From Orientallactaga sibirica (Eukaryota; Chordata; Mammalia; Rodentia; Dipodidae): a stretch of 64,000 nt of DNA. The number at the start of each line of letters is the position of its first letter. The first letter of the stretch is position 1. This document shows positions 1-12,800 of this stretch, in pieces. Location of the stretch: assembly GCA_036365145.1 (NCBI GenBank), contig JAEOAD010000029.1:20941001-21005000 (forward strand). Direction: 5' to 3'. The notes beneath the pieces were generated by a model. The model ran no database searches and was not told where the DNA came from. It saw only the letters and a program-made list of their open reading frames with translations. The translations under genes and the position numbers were made by a program.

Positions 1-412
1 TGGTAGCATTCTCTGTGGACGTTGTTTGTATTAATCACTGCTTCTTAAACTAGATGTGCTATTCAATGCACACTTTTAAAGGATGGGTATATCTTGTTGA
101 TAGACTGAACACCTTTCTTCCCTACTTTGAGCTGCAATGGTCCCTGTACCTTGAAGGGTATGATAAGAGATGTTTGACTTAGTTCTAAAACACCACTGTC
201 ATTTCTTCTCAGCACTTCTGTGAGTTGAGTCTCCCCATTAGTCAACACCATCTGAAAACAGAAGCTTATCTAACCAAAAGTGAGAGGAGCCTTATATATG
301 GTCATAAACATAAATATTTAAAAAGAAGCTTAGTGGGATTAACATGTCCTTCTTTCCAGACAACAGTAGCAGTTACCCCATATGGCTTATGACCATCATA
401 GCCATAGGTCTT
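1..412 (-). repeat. Antisense L1 3'UTR remnant (older copy, left piece)
   Basis: No gene is visible. The sequence matches 35497-35814 closely in the same orientation, and more distantly the 3'UTR part of the L1 at 430-1757 (shared 'gacaacagcag' and 'ggcttatgacc' blocks). It reads as an L1 3'UTR on the minus strand. The same remnant resumes at about 3555 after a younger L1 that landed in it. Confidence 0.7.
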
Positions 413-3400
413 TGATTAGGTTTTTTTTTCTGTTCATATTTTTTATTGACAACTTCTATACTTACATACAAAAAACACATGATATTTCCCTCCCCTCCCC
501 CCATTCCACTTTAGAACTCCAATGTCCATCATATTCCCTCCCTCCATTAGTCTCTCTTTTAATTTGATGTCGTCATCTTTTTCTTCCATTTTGAGGGTCT
601 TGTGGAGGTATTGCTAGGCACTGCAAGGCCATGGATATCGAGACCAATTTCTGTCTGGGTAGTTGCATTGTAAGAAGTCATTACTTTGGCTCTTCCATTC
701 TATCCGCCCCCTCTTCCGCAAAGGTCCCTGAGCCTTGGAGGGTGTGACAGAGGTGTTTCAGTGCTGGGCACTCCTTCATCCCTTCTTCTCATCACTATGT
801 TGCCTTTTGGGTCATCCCAGTGGTCATCGTCATCTGAAAAGAGAAGCTTCTCTAACAGGAAGTGAGAGTAGCGTTAATATGTGAATATGAACATTAAGTG
901 TAGTTCTTTCAGGGCAGCTTGGTGGGAATAATATATACATTTAGTCAGACAACAGCAGGCTTTATATCCCTAAGGCTCATGACCTCACCTACCATAGACT
1001 TTTGCTTAGGTTTTTCAGTACCAGGTATTTATTTCCTCCTGTAGAGAGGGCTTCAGTCTAATTATGGAGCAGTTGGTTACCCCAAGAGTAGACATGCCAC
1101 TATTGCACCCATTCAGTCATTGGGCCTGTCTGGCCAAACTTGAATATTCAGTGTCCACTGTTTTCATTGCTGATGACTTCTGTCTCCCATACAGCTGCAT
1201 GCAGTGCAGCTTTTTCCAGCTTTCAGTAGGCTGGTCTACAGGGAAAAGGTTTTCTACTCAGCACTACCTTGCTTTCTCAGTGACCTTGCCTCTCAGGCAA
1301 GTGATGTCTTCAGCAATAGGGTCTTATAATCTGTTTCTGAAGGGAAACCAAGGGCTTTGGCAAAAGCCTTTAATATTTTGGAGGCTACCAGGACCTCCTG
1401 GCCAACAACTCACTGGAAGGTATCCCCCAGGCCCTGAAAATTTTCTAGTAACAGTCTACAGCTTCTAGATGTGCCATTCTTCAAAAAAGTAGGTTTACAT
1501 AAGTCTTATTCATAATATCTTGAATTTAGATTGACCCTCCCCTGCCTTTCTTTTATGCATTCTTTTCCCATGGCCTCGCTTAGGCCATTCCCCTCCCTGT
1601 AATCTGTTCTTCTACTTACATATGTGCAATACCGTACACTTAATTCCTTCCCTTTCCTCCTTCCCTTATAGCCTTTTACCAGCTTACTGGTTTCTGGTAC
1701 CTATTTTTGGTTCCAGTTCACACACAGGTCTATACATTGGTAGCTAGGATCCATAAAAGTGATACAAATAGGAAGGGAAGTGATCAAACTGTCATTATTT
1801 GCAGCTGATATGATTCTCTACATAATAGACCCTAAAGACTCTACCAGCAAACTGTTAGAGCTGGTAAACCCTTTTAGCAATGTAGCAGGATACAAAATAA
1901 ACACACAGAAATCAGTAGCTTTTCTATACACGAACAACAAACATGCAGAGGATGAAATCAGGGAATCTCTCCTATTCACAATTGCTTCAAAAAAAAAAAA
2001 AAATACCTTGGAATAAATTTAACCAAGGAAGTGAAGGATCTCTACAATTAGAACTTTAAAAAACTCGAGCGACAAATTGCTGAAGACACAAGGAAATGGA
2101 AAGACATCCCATGCTCCTGGATTGGAAGAATCAATATTGTGATAATGTCAAAGTTACCAAAAGCAATCTACACATTTAATGCGATCTCCATTAAAATCCC
2201 AATAACATTCTTCACAGAAATAGAAAAAACAATCCTAAAATTTATCTGGAAACAAAAAAAATCCTCGAATAGCCAAAACAATTTTGCTCAACAAAAACCA
2301 GGCTGGTGGTATAACCATACCTGATTTATTTTAAATTATATTACAAAGCCATAGTAACAAAAACAGCATGGTACTGGCACAAGGACAGACAGGTAGATCA
2401 ATGGAACAGAATAGAAGACACAAATATTAATCCACCTGATTTTTTGACATAAAAGTGCCAAAAATATTAATTGGAGAAAAGATAGCTTCTTTAACAAGTG
2501 GTGCTGGGAACACTAGACATCTGTACGTAAAAGGTTAAACATAGATCTTTGTCTCTCTCCATGCACAAGAGTCAAGTCCAAATGGATCAGGGACCTTAAT
2601 ATCAGACCTGAAACTCTGAAACTGGTAGAGGAAAAGGTAGGGGAAACCCTTCAACATATTGGCATAGGCAAGGACTTTCTGAATATAACTCCAATTGCTC
2701 AGGGAATAAAACCACTAATCAACCACTGGGACCTTATTGAATTGCAAAGCTTTTGTACAACAAAGGACACTGTGAATAGAGTAAAAAGACAACCTACAGA
2801 AAGGGAGAAAATCTTTGCCAGCTATACATCTGACAGAGAATTAATATCCAGAATATACAAAGAACTCAAAAAACAGAATAATAAGAATTCAAACAAATTA
2901 CCCCAGTTAAAAAATGGGCTATGGAACTAAATAGAGAATTCACATAAGATGAAATACAGATGGCATATAAATATCTAAGAAAGTGTTCCACATCCTTAGC
3001 CATAAGGGAAATGCAAATTAAAACCACTTTGAGATTCTATTTCACTCCTGTCAGAATGGCTACCATCAAGAAAACAAATGACAATAAGTGTTGACGTGGA
3101 TGCGGAAAAAGAGGAACACTTCTACACTGTTGGTGGGAATGTAATCTGGTCTAGCAATTGTGGAAATCAGTGTGGAGGTTCTTGAGACAGCTAGAAATAG
3201 ATTTACCATATGATCCAGCTATAGCACTCCTAGGCATATATCCAGAGGACTCTTCTCACTACCTTAGAGATACTTGCACAACCATGTTTATTGCTGCTCT
3301 ATTCACAATAGCTAGGAAATGGAAACAGCCTAGATGTCCCTCCACAGATGAATGGATAATAAAGATGTGGTACATTTACACAATGGAGTTCTATTCAGCG

Positions 3401-3566
3401 GTAAAGAAAAATGAAATTATGAAATTTGCAGGGAAATGGATGGATCTGGAAAGGATTATACTAAGTGAGGTAACCCAGGCTCAGAAAGCCAAATGTCATA
3501 TGTTCTGTCTCATATGTGGATCCTAGCTACAAATGTATAGACCTGTGTGTGAACTGATTAGGTTTT
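413..3566 (-). mobile_element. 5'-inverted (twin-primed) truncated L1
   Basis: The 3' half (about 430-1757) is an antisense L1 3'UTR. It runs from the end of ORF2 (GGATCC block) to a T-run at 421-429 that represents the poly(A). The 5' half (1757-3553) lies in the opposite orientation and encodes the second half of ORF2. Both halves contain the same stretch of about 40 bp around GGATCCTAGCTAC, one at the internal junction and one at the outer edge. A direct repeat TGATTAGGTTTT flanks the whole insert, at about 413-424 and about 3555-3566. An inverted 5' half, a short overlap at the breakpoint and a target-site duplication are the expected products of twin priming. The host sequence on both sides is one older L1 3'UTR. 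Confidence 0.85.
1759..3541 (+). pseudogene. L1 ORF2 (reverse transcriptase to C-terminus), broken
   Basis: Open segments at 1759-2016, 2139-2324, 2742-2930 and 3158-3526 give L1 ORF2-like protein from the RT palm onward. The palm motif reads [11 protein letters not shown], so the first Asp of the usual FADD catalytic box is Ala. The C-terminal part has the typical stretch ending in ...HMFCLICGS. The segments are separated by frameshifts and stops, so no working enzyme can be made. This is the inverted 5' half of the L1 described at 413-3566. Confidence 0.88.
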
Positions 3567-4020
3567 CAGTACCAGGCATGAATTCTATTCTGCAGAGCAG
3601 GACTCAAGTCCAATCAGAGAACAGTTGGTTTGCCTTGTGAGAAACAGGCCACATTGTTCCAGTTGGGGCATTTGGCCAGGAAGTCCATCCGTAAAGCTTT
3701 CATGATCTACTGCTGGTTAATATTGTTGATGACTTTTCTCCCCAAACAGATTGCACTGTTCTTCCAGGTTCCTGACAGGTAACAGTGAGGAGGCTTCCAG
3801 CTCAGTTCCCACTTGATTTCTTAGTAGGCCAAGTATGTAGTCTTCAGCAATAGGGTTTTACCATCTTGTCCTGCTAGGCAACAAAAAGCCTTGACAGTGG
3901 CCTATAATGGTTTTTTCGCATCAGTGCCCCCCTCCCCCAACCAACAACTCACTGGAAGGTATTCTATGGCTGCCACTGAAATTTTCTTCTAACAATCTAT
4001 ATAGACTTTTATGTTTCTTA
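3555..4020 (-). repeat. Antisense L1 3'UTR remnant (older copy, right piece)
   Basis: This continues the element at 1-412. The block GGTTTTCAGTACCAGGCAT and what follows align with 1010-1450 in the same orientation, with clear divergence. It was split by the L1 insertion at 413-3566. Confidence 0.7.
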
Positions 4021-4230
4021 TGACCCTTTGATTCTTGATAATGTCCTGTTATGAATTCAAATTTGCAGAAATTTAATAGGGCTATTCAAGTGTGCTTTAT
4101 ATTAATGTTGCTATGGTTTTATTTCATTGATTCCTTTATTTTTTCACATGTGTGAGTATTTTTATTGAAGATGGTTCTTTTGATCGATGACATATGATAT
4201 GATATTAAAAAAAAAAAAAAAAAAACCTCC

Positions 4231-4445
4231 TAAGCTAGGGAGATTGATCAGTGGTTAAAGGTGCTTACTGGCTAAAGCCTGTTGGCCCAGGTTCACATCC
4301 TTAGTACCTATGTAAAGCCTGATGGACAAAGTGGTGCATGCATCTGAAATGACTCTGCAGTGTCAAGGGGTCCTGGCATGTCCATGCTCTCTTCTCACCA
4401 CTTTGTCTCTTTCCTTACTAATAACTCAATATTTAAAAAAATAAA
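4231..4445 (+). mobile_element. tRNA-derived SINE, degraded
   Basis: The copy is recognisable from 'agtggttaaaggtgcttac', 'ccaggttcaca' and a tail of ATTTAAAAAAATAAA. It is more diverged than most copies here. It lies just 3' of the last exon remnant of the minus-strand REG3 pseudogene. Confidence 0.7.
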
Positions 4446-4564
4446 TCCTTGTATAATAAGTCATTTTACTATATGAACATAAATTCAGTTTTTATTCTTC
4501 TCTATATATTCTGTAATGATCTACATAAGAAGTTTAAGCTGCAGGAGCCTCACTTCAGTCCTGG

Positions 4565-6339
4565 AGCTTACAGACATTTATTAGCTCCATGTCTAAGTGA
4601 CCGAGTCTCCATTTGGAATACATGGAGACACAAACACAGAACACAGAAAAGGCAGTTGTATCAATGAAGGAGCAACTCAACTAATTGAATACAGTTTAAA
4701 GACTGACCTATCTATACCTGGTTTCTGCTCCAAGTGAAGAAGGCAAGAGAGAAGACAGAAGATAAATAATGCTAACATTCAGGCGAGATCGCAAAAAGAA
4801 AGGTCCATGAATAGATGAGGGGTGAGCCAGGTTAGTGGAAATGTTCCTCTGTTTTACTACCTGAAATTTCTGTCAGACACCCATAATAACCACCTTCTGG
4901 AGCAATGGAATGATTGCTTTTCCGAGTAAAGCAATTTCATCTCATCGCCATTACTCCACTGTTATCCACCTATGTTGGATTCTTGGCACTGCAGAGGATG
5001 CAGCCATGGGATGAGAATGACACTTTGCATTCTGCTTGCATGACAGGCTTCCTCAACAGGAGCAGCTGACACCTAGGTCTACCCCATGAAATTAAATCTG
5101 CGCATTCACAAGATTCCCAGAGTGTTCCTCACTTGACAGCTGAACCTTAATCGTTCTCTCCTACTACTAAAACCCAGGCAAAAATGGCAAGACTTTAGCA
5201 ACACTCAAGTTATATGTTTCTGGTTGAAGAAAGCAAGCTATGCATATGTAATTTCAGCCTCATCCACCTTGTCATTCCTATAAGGGATAAACTTAGATCT
5301 CCACTTAGGACTTCCTCAGAATCATAAATATAAATTACTTTAATCTCAGAAAAAAATTCTAAGGATTCATTTGAGAAATTGTCAAAGTTGACAATACGAA
5401 CATTAGCTTCATCTGAAGAATAGTGATAACTACAAGCACACCTCTTCAACTGGCCTTGATAATATTCCTGGCCCCAAAATGCCAACTCACACCTGAGACC
5501 TCTGTGCTCTTCATAGTCTTCCTCCAGAGGGACAGAGAGTAGGCCTGGTGGACAACAGTCACAGGAGAGGACAAGAGTAGATGAAATTGTACAAGTGTGG
5601 AATGCTGGAGCACAATCCAGAAATACGCATAGCTGGCCATGCTGCTATTCACCAAGAAAGACAAGTAGGAAGCTGCAGATCCACTGAGCATAGACACAAG
5701 GTGACCTGAGGGCCACTTCTGCCATTGCATGTGTGTGAGGAAAACTCAACAGGAGAGAAACTGAGACCTCTCTGAACAACACAGGGCAGATAAAAGTGAG
5801 AGTATATGAGAAATGGGGTGTTCACTCTGATTCCCATAAAACCATGGAAATGGAAGGCCCTTTTCCAGTCCCCGGTGTACTTCCCACTATTGTACTCATC
5901 TGTTGCCTCTCAGCAATCACCATTACAATCATGCAGGGATTTTAGAGTGATGTCCAGGGTATATCAGACTCACCTCCTTCCTGGTCCTGCACAAATGACC
6001 TTCACATGTTGCTTATTCAACCCAGCAACCAAAATTAGGAATTTAATGACAACATGGAAACTCTTCTCATACACTTGATCTTGGGCCACTGTTGTACCTC
6101 ACAATGCTAGTGACCAGAAGAGATGTAAGAAGATGGAAGCTTTGCAGACATTTTACCTGTATGAGACACATCTTGTTATTAGTACATGAGGCATTCAGGA
6201 GACTCCTCATTTTTTTTTTTTAACACTCAGAGGGAGCCAGGGTCTAGAAGCAGACAAATCTCACCTTGTTCCTCACATAGAGCATCAGACAGGGGAGCAG
6301 CATTGCAGATGAACTGGCCTTGGCCATGGGAGGCAGCAT
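4565..6339 (-). pseudogene. Reg3: REG3-like lectin pseudogene (copy A)
   Basis: All coding exons can be found on the minus strand, all damaged. Exon 2 (6339-6265) starts MLPPMAKASSSAMLLPCL. It is 75 nt instead of 76, and the 1-nt loss shifts the frame after the signal peptide. A GT donor remains. Exon 3 survives only near 5925-5985 as a weak match to the YALYxTxKSWHE stretch. Exon 4 (5730-5593) is the best preserved, with [16 protein letters not shown], but its acceptor AG is lost, its conserved Cys is Trp and its WIG has become WIV. Exon 5 (4988-4861) aligns by length (128 nt) and ends CAG|GT, but has in-frame stops and its Cys is Tyr. Exon 6 (about 4622-4565) has lost its acceptor. In the family the intact product is a secreted C-type lectin of about 175 aa with six cysteines; this copy cannot make it. 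It shares its exon 2 deletion with copy C at 31097. Confidence 0.88.
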
Positions 6340-7130
6340 CCTTCTGTGAGTGAGGTGTAGTCAGTATCCCTAAAGGAAATGTGATGGGACTTACACAGAG
6401 ACCATGGTTCCTTTCAGTCATTTCTGTCTAGCTCTGAGCTGATATACTAATTTTGGCCCTATCCCTCTCTTCTGGAGTCTATGATGATACAGAGAATCCG
6501 TATTCTCTCCTTCCCCTGAGAGCTCCCAGGTCAGCCTTTGCTGAGTCTTAGATCTCCATGTTTTATGAGGACTGTGAGGGTGAAATCTGACTTCACCTTT
6601 TCCTGTAATGTGAACCCCTGCCAGGGCTCTGATCCCCTTTAGCTAGCACTTATTTGTCTTGCATAGGTCTGGATTCATTTGTCAGGGTAACAACAAACAA
6701 GCTTTTTAAAAGACCATCTGAGGTAGAGACATTGCAATTTTTCAGTGGGTCCCTGAGCAGGTCATGTTTGGTATGGTAGTAGTGCTTGGCATGGGTTCAA
6801 GTGGATTCAAGGAGATTCTTCCAGGCTAAGCCTGGGCATCAACACATATGATGCTTCTTTCTCCTTATAAGACCAATTCTGTAGATTGATTGGGTGAAGT
6901 TTAACCTTTCCCCACCCTTTTCTAGATATCCCGTTCTGGGTAACTTCACAGAATGTCATTAGTCTTTTTGTGCAGGTTATATAAACTGTTACTTAATTGT
7001 GGAAATAGCATGGCCCTGAAATATCAATGAAAACATGTATGAGCAGTATGATGTGTAGATAAACCAAGAATCAACTTCTGATTTTATTTGCTTGTATTTT
7101 GCCTTATAAAATTTAAAATGAAATAATAGG
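6340..7130 (-). other. 5' flank of REG3 copy A
   Basis: On the minus strand this aligns piecemeal with the upstream regions of the other copies: 30305-31066 for C, 20190-20920 for B and 51080-51800 for E. The TATA position reads TCTTTTAAAAAGC (near 6700), weaker than the TTTTATAAAA of B, D and E. The exon 1 donor near 6665 is also altered. It is part of the duplicated unit and no separate gene is seen. Confidence 0.6.
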
Positions 7131-7778
7131 TGAAATTTGGATTGATTTGTTATTGGGGCCACTTGTCAGCATGAGACATCACTGCAGGAAGCAAACATAT
7201 TGATCAAGAGAAAAAGTGATAAGGAGAGATATGAACAGTGAGAGTCTTCCTCAAGCAACATGGAAAAAATGACATGAGAGGTTTTCCTCTGATCTCCACC
7301 AGCAGACAGTGGCAGGAATGCCCACCTATTGTCCCACCCTCACAAATATTCTATCCATACATACCATACTGCCTACAGACCACATTGCAAGGAGAAGGAA
7401 ACAACGTAAAAGAGTAAATAAGATGCTGTAGAGATTGCTCACCAGCAGAGGACTTGTTGGAAAAACATTAGGAACTGAATTTAATCTAAAGAACCCTTTG
7501 AAAAACTATGATGGTGCATATACGCCTACAGCCACATCACTGAGGAGGATGATACAGGAAGAATCTGGAGGCTCACTGGTCAGGCAGTCTGAAAATATGA
7601 CCAGCTATGGGGTTCCTTGAGAGACTCTCAAGGAAATACCACTGAAGTGCAATAACAGAGCCCAAGTCCCCTTCTAGCCCTGTGTGTATACTCATACGCA
7701 CACCCATATGCACAAACATGCATAGACTATAAATTCATTCAAGTACTTTATACCCAAAAGATCAAAGACAGTAATGAG
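7131..7778. other. Intergenic, no gene seen
   Basis: This is unremarkable sequence. The stretch at 7426-7620 resembles a very old tRNA-SINE head but is too diverged to call. The short open frame there has no recognisable protein. Confidence 0.4.
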
Positions 7779-7985
7779 GGCTGGACAAATGGCTTAGTGG
7801 TTAAGCTACTTGCCTGCAAAGCCAGAGGAGCCAGGTTCTATTCGCCAATACCCACTTAAGCAAGATGCACAAAGTGGTGCATGCATCTCAAGTTTGTTTG
7901 CAATGGCTGGAGTCCCTGGAATATCCATTCTCTCCCTCCTTCCCTCTCTCTCTAATAAAAATTTTTAAAAATTAACAAAAAAAAA
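7779..7985 (+). mobile_element. tRNA-derived SINE
   Basis: The head is GGGCTGGACAAATGGCTTAG, followed by TTGCCTGCAAAGCC, a CT-rich stretch and an A-rich tail. The A box TGGCTTAGTGG is intact. Confidence 0.9.
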
Positions 7986-8610
7986 ACAGTCGAAGAAATT
8001 GTTGTCATTTGTACATTGATGTGTTTTCTCCATAAAAGCCATCAGAGAATTTTCAAATTAACTATCATATTTAATGAAAGATCATTAAGCAATTAAAATA
8101 TTGTCAGATTATCCTAAAAATTTTATGATGACAGACACTTTTGACTATATAATCACTTTCTTTATGGGTTAAGAAAAGTAGGATTTTGGCATGATTTCCT
8201 AAGACTTCCCACGTGTCCTATGTCCATTTTGTTTCTCTGTGGGTATTGCAGATCAATCTCACAATTTCTGTGGTTAAGGTCTGGACATAGCTTGGCTGGG
8301 TACTCAGCACCAAGTGTCTCAAAGAGAAATGATCAAGATGACATACTGAGCTACACTGTCCTCTGAAGATCTGACTGGAGACAGTTTTACCTCCAAATTA
8401 AGCAGACAAGGTTAATAGAGAGAATCATTCCTTAAAGCTGTGTGACTGAGGATCTCAGGGATTTGGTAAATGGCTGTGTGCTTTTCTTAGTTTCTTGCCA
8501 CAATGGCCTCTCTAAGTTACTCTGCATGCATAGCTCAGAACAAATCAGTTTTGTTCACCAGAATGAGTAACTAACAGGACAAGCAAGAATGCCATCAAAG
8601 AAAGAAGAGA

Positions 8611-8830
8611 GAGGGATGGAGAGATGGCTAAGTGGTTAAAACACTTGCCTATAAAGCCTAGGGTCCAGGGTTCAATTCCCCAGAACTCATGTAAGCCAAA
8701 TGCACAAGGTGGCACATGAGTCAGGGGTTCATTTGCAGTGGATAGTGGCCCTGATGCACCCATTCTATCTCTTTCTTGATCTACCACTTTCTCTTTTACT
8801 TAAATAAATAAATTAATTACATATTTAAAT
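8611..8830 (+). mobile_element. tRNA-derived SINE
   Basis: A full-length copy with B box GGTTCAATTCC at about 8670 and tail AAATAAATAAATTAATT. Confidence 0.9.
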
Positions 8831-10370
8831 GAAAGAAGAAAGTAAGACAGAAGTCATAGCCTTGTACCCAAATCTTAAACATACTACCATTTTGCCATGT
8901 TTTCTTGTCTTGAAGCAGGTCATTGGACCTCAACAAGGCTGTCAAACCAAAAGAAATAAATGCAAAGTGTGTTCATAATATCAACTACAAGTGGGGCTTT
9001 GGGAAAACAAGAAAAACCAGGAACGTTTGGCAATTAAAATTACCGTCAACACTATGTTGTTAGGGAAACTAAATATGAAGCTTGATGTGAACTGATCTAC
9101 TGATGGGGACTCCACTCAGGGACGACTGCACCCTTATTAAGAGCTTCACTAATCATCTTTGTGCCACCACCTGCATGACACACCCTCTTAGCATGCCATC
9201 CTCTTGACTCGTTTTGAAACTTCTAGACGTGAGGATGGTAAGGGATGTCTGTCAACTTTGTTTTTATAGCAGCATCTGTGAGGAGACTTGTCACTATGAA
9301 CTGCAAGTGTTCCCTGTCTGAAGAAACGAGCAGGGAAGCCAAAAGGACAGAGACCTTCCAGGTGTTCACATTATTTAGTTTCTACATGTTTGAGTAACCT
9401 CCCATTTCAGATTATCCCCTTAGTCCAAAAAATTGCCTTCTACATTGTGGATTCCTCCTTTTCTACTTAGCTAAGGATTCAGATTCCTGACACTTTTCTG
9501 ATATCTCATTTCTATGAGACATGCTATATCTCTTGAAATCAGAGGGTGTAAGAACAGATTAAATATGTTCATTTTCCTAATGTGTACTACTATATGTTCT
9601 TTTCTTAGAAATATCCAGCTCAATTTCTCTTTTTCTCCAGGGTTATACTAGGTACTGACACCACCTCTCTCTAGTGCCTAAATGCCTATGCTTTATAACA
9701 ATGTTATTCAGAAGTCTGATTTTTACTCAAACTAAAATATGTTTGGTTCTTGGTCAAAAACCCATTGCAGGGAGGCCATGGGCTATAGAAGGTGTCTGCT
9801 ACTGTTGTTATGCTTAATGGTCAGCCAGATGACCTGTTGAATATTTGTGTTTATGTCCATCCATTAGTGCTTGCTCTCATCTGCTCTCAGGGTCAGGAAG
9901 CTTCATTTCTGTGATGAGCAGTGGTTAATGCAGAGATCATATCTGGTCAAAGTGCTCACAATGGGGGACTCAGCACTAAATGGTACTTCTGCATTCCCTC
10001 CCCCCTCCATTTCAAGGCTCCGGAAACATTTTGGAAGAGGCCTGATAAATAAAAGTAGGAAGATGGGGAGGAAATCTTTGGAACTCAGTCTCCTGCACAG
10101 AGCATGGTCTTTCCACTCGACTACTCATCATAGTTGTTTCCTGTATAAGGCTGAAACTATGGACAATCCATCATGGAAGGGCAAGGGGCCCATAAGGCCC
10201 TGCTGTTGCCCTCCCATATGAGGTTTTGACAGTTGAACTGACAAAAAACTGCTGCCTGAAGAGGTGGATCGTTTCTGTTATTGGTATAACCACTGATTTT
10301 TCCCCATGTACCAATAAATAATTGCCAACCCATGCTTATGCAATCAAACCAAATTAAACCGGTGCCCCCT

Positions 10371-10413
<43 letters not shown>

Positions 10414-11625
10414 GAAATAAGACCTTGAAAGTAAGAAGAAGACTAGTTGGGAAGAAGAAATGGTTGGTCATGTGTGGAACAGAAACAAAAAGGGTAATGC
10501 AGGCTATATCTGACAAAAACATTACATATATGTGTGAGATTAACAAAAAGAAAATAAGATGTTAAAAATATGCTTTTTTGCATCAACATCAGCCAAATGC
10601 TGAAATATAATTATAATACCAATTTCATACCAAATGATATTTTCTCTTTGTTAATAGTGTGATATTATTCTATGCTCCTCTTACTATTCAGAAAATTATA
10701 TTATTTATTATTCAAAAATTGATTTCATGACATCAATTGCAGCACATACTTCATAAGATATTATTTTGGATATTATTAAAAGCTACATCTACCTTATGAT
10801 TATTTCATAGGAATTTTTTCCAAGTGGAGTCACATACAGGGGCATACAACACTCCTTATAATTAACTGACTGATCACATGCAGTACCTTGATACTTTGTA
10901 TCATTTTTCACAACACATTGCACACAATGAGTAAGAAAAGTCTAACTTCATATCTTATTATTTCTTGATGTTTCCTGAGTTTAAGCATTCGGAGGATAGT
11001 ACAAGATCTGAAGGAGGTATACTACCTAGGACAATATGCCACTACATAAGCAGGCTATCTCGGAGGGAAAGTGAGCCAAGGTCAGCATGAGAGTCTCTCT
11101 CTCTCACGAACAGTCATCTTGTTCTCTTGGAAAGTCTATATTGTTTGGGTTGTCTTGCTCCGCTTTTTAAATAACTGTATCTCATTGGTAGATGCCAGAA
11201 AGGAGTTATTCATTTCATCATTCCTCTGACTCAGTTTCCCCCACCCCTGCACATGCATGCGTCACCCCAAGGGAAGTTACTCAGATAACCGAGCCAACCT
11301 CAAAGAACCATTAATAATAATAATAAATTGTCCCAAGTTATCAGTTTTAACTAGTACAATAATAAGTCATATTTATCTAGGGGACAAAATATCCAACTAT
11401 TCTACTGATGGATACTTTACCTTTTGCCGTTATAAAGAGGATGCTATGGACTTTGTTGAAATATACAAACTGTGTATGACATGTTAATGCCTTTTCCTCT
11501 GTCAACAATAATTTTGACCTATTTTCTAACCAAAATTTCAGAAAGTTAAATATTTTCTCTTTTTTTCCAATTTCTTATAGGAATAATTTTATCTTTTATT
11601 TTAACTGCACTGATTAGTCATGAGT
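8831..11625. other. Intergenic, no gene seen
   Basis: I read both strands and found no exon-like or RNA-gene-like block. Short open frames such as 9871-10221 have no family signature and overlap unrelated frames. The only distinct structure is the CA repeat at 10371-10411. Confidence 0.5.
10371..10411. repeat. (CA)n microsatellite
   Basis: About 20 uninterrupted CA units. Low-complexity open frames on both strands across this tract are artefacts. Confidence 0.95.
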
Positions 11626-12800
11626 TTATTTTAAAGTTTTTTTTCCATTATCACACATGCATAGAATGAATTTTGCTCTTATTCTCCGCAATTAACTTCC
11701 CTTCCCCTCCTGAACCCTCCCACAAATACACTTCTTCTTCTTTATCAATCCCATCTTACTTCAGTGCTTTTATTTTTTAAAAACCCATTGAGTTCATTTA
11801 GGGTTGCTTACATGGTCAGGAGTGGAAGGTTATTTACCTTGGAATGTGCAACTTGCAGAGGCAACGCCAGTGGCAAACATGTCTCTCTTCTTTTCATTAT
11901 CATTAGCTACTCTGAGAGATTTATAGAATCTGATGCATCCTTACTTGTTAGAGTGATAGGCTGACCAGCTCAGTCTTGTGAAGGAAACCACGGGTGTTGT
12001 GAATTTATGAGTGTAATAACCATGTACTATTCCTAAGACAATATTTAAAAGCCCTGTCCCCATTCTTCCTGCTCTTAGATTTTTTCTTCCTTCTCTTCCA
12101 TGAAATTCCCTGAACCTTCAAGAGGGTGATTTAGGTGTACTGCTTGAAGCTGTGCAGACAGTTCTCTGCATTAACTACTGCCCATTGTACTAGGAAACTT
12201 CTATGACCAAGGATTCAAGTAGGACTAGCCTCTGAGATCAAATATAAATATTTAGAATGTACTTTGATATGATATCTTCTTGGAATAAACATTGTAGTAG
12301 TTTCCTAAATAGGGCCTCTGTACATATCCATAGAGTTTTGGCCAGGTTTACAGTACCAGGGATGAAATCTCTCCTATGGTTCAGGACTCAAATCTAATCA
12401 GAATTTTAGTTGGTTACTGCCATAACATTCACTACATTGTTTCACCAGTGAACATACCTTGCCTGGCAGGCTAGTTGTGGAAAACAAATAATCTACAAAC
12501 GACGTAGGTCTGCTGGTAGCTTTTCTTTCTTGGAAGCTCACATAGTACCTTCTGACAGGAAGAAAATGAGCTGTCAGGGCAGAAGACTTCTATCTAAGTT
12601 TTTGCTTCTATTTTCTATGCCCTGCATGCAAAACATGTAGTGCTTGTAGCAATAGGGTCTTACCATCTACTTTTGGTGGACAAAAGTCAAAGAACAGTGA
12701 GAATAGCCTATTTTATTTTAGGGGTCTCTGCAGTATCCCTGATCAACACCTCAATGGTAGGTATGCCATCATGAGAATTGTAATTTATTATTATTAAACT
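11626..12800 (-). repeat. Antisense L1 3'UTR remnant
   Basis: It opens with a T-rich run near 11630 and continues with C-rich antisense 3'UTR sequence. Blocks such as CAGTACCAGGGATGAAAT (12352) and 'gtagcaatagggtcttaccatct' positions near 12645 match the L1 pieces at 1010-1340 and 3575-3860. It is diverged and lacks ORF2. Confidence 0.6.

Noticed and set aside
1064..1468. 134-residue open frame on the plus strand
   Set aside because: It lies wholly in antisense L1 3'UTR and recurs in fragments at other L1 3'UTR copies; no protein family signature.
7779..7860. True tRNA gene from A and B box matches
   Set aside because: The boxes belong to the tRNA-derived SINE head; no cloverleaf acceptor stem closes and dozens of copies occur.
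9871..10221. 116-residue open frame
   Set aside because: No recognisable domain, no splice or promoter context, ordinary intergenic composition.
10157..10565. Open frames across the CA repeat on both strands
   Set aside because: Created by the dinucleotide repeat, which lacks stops in several frames.
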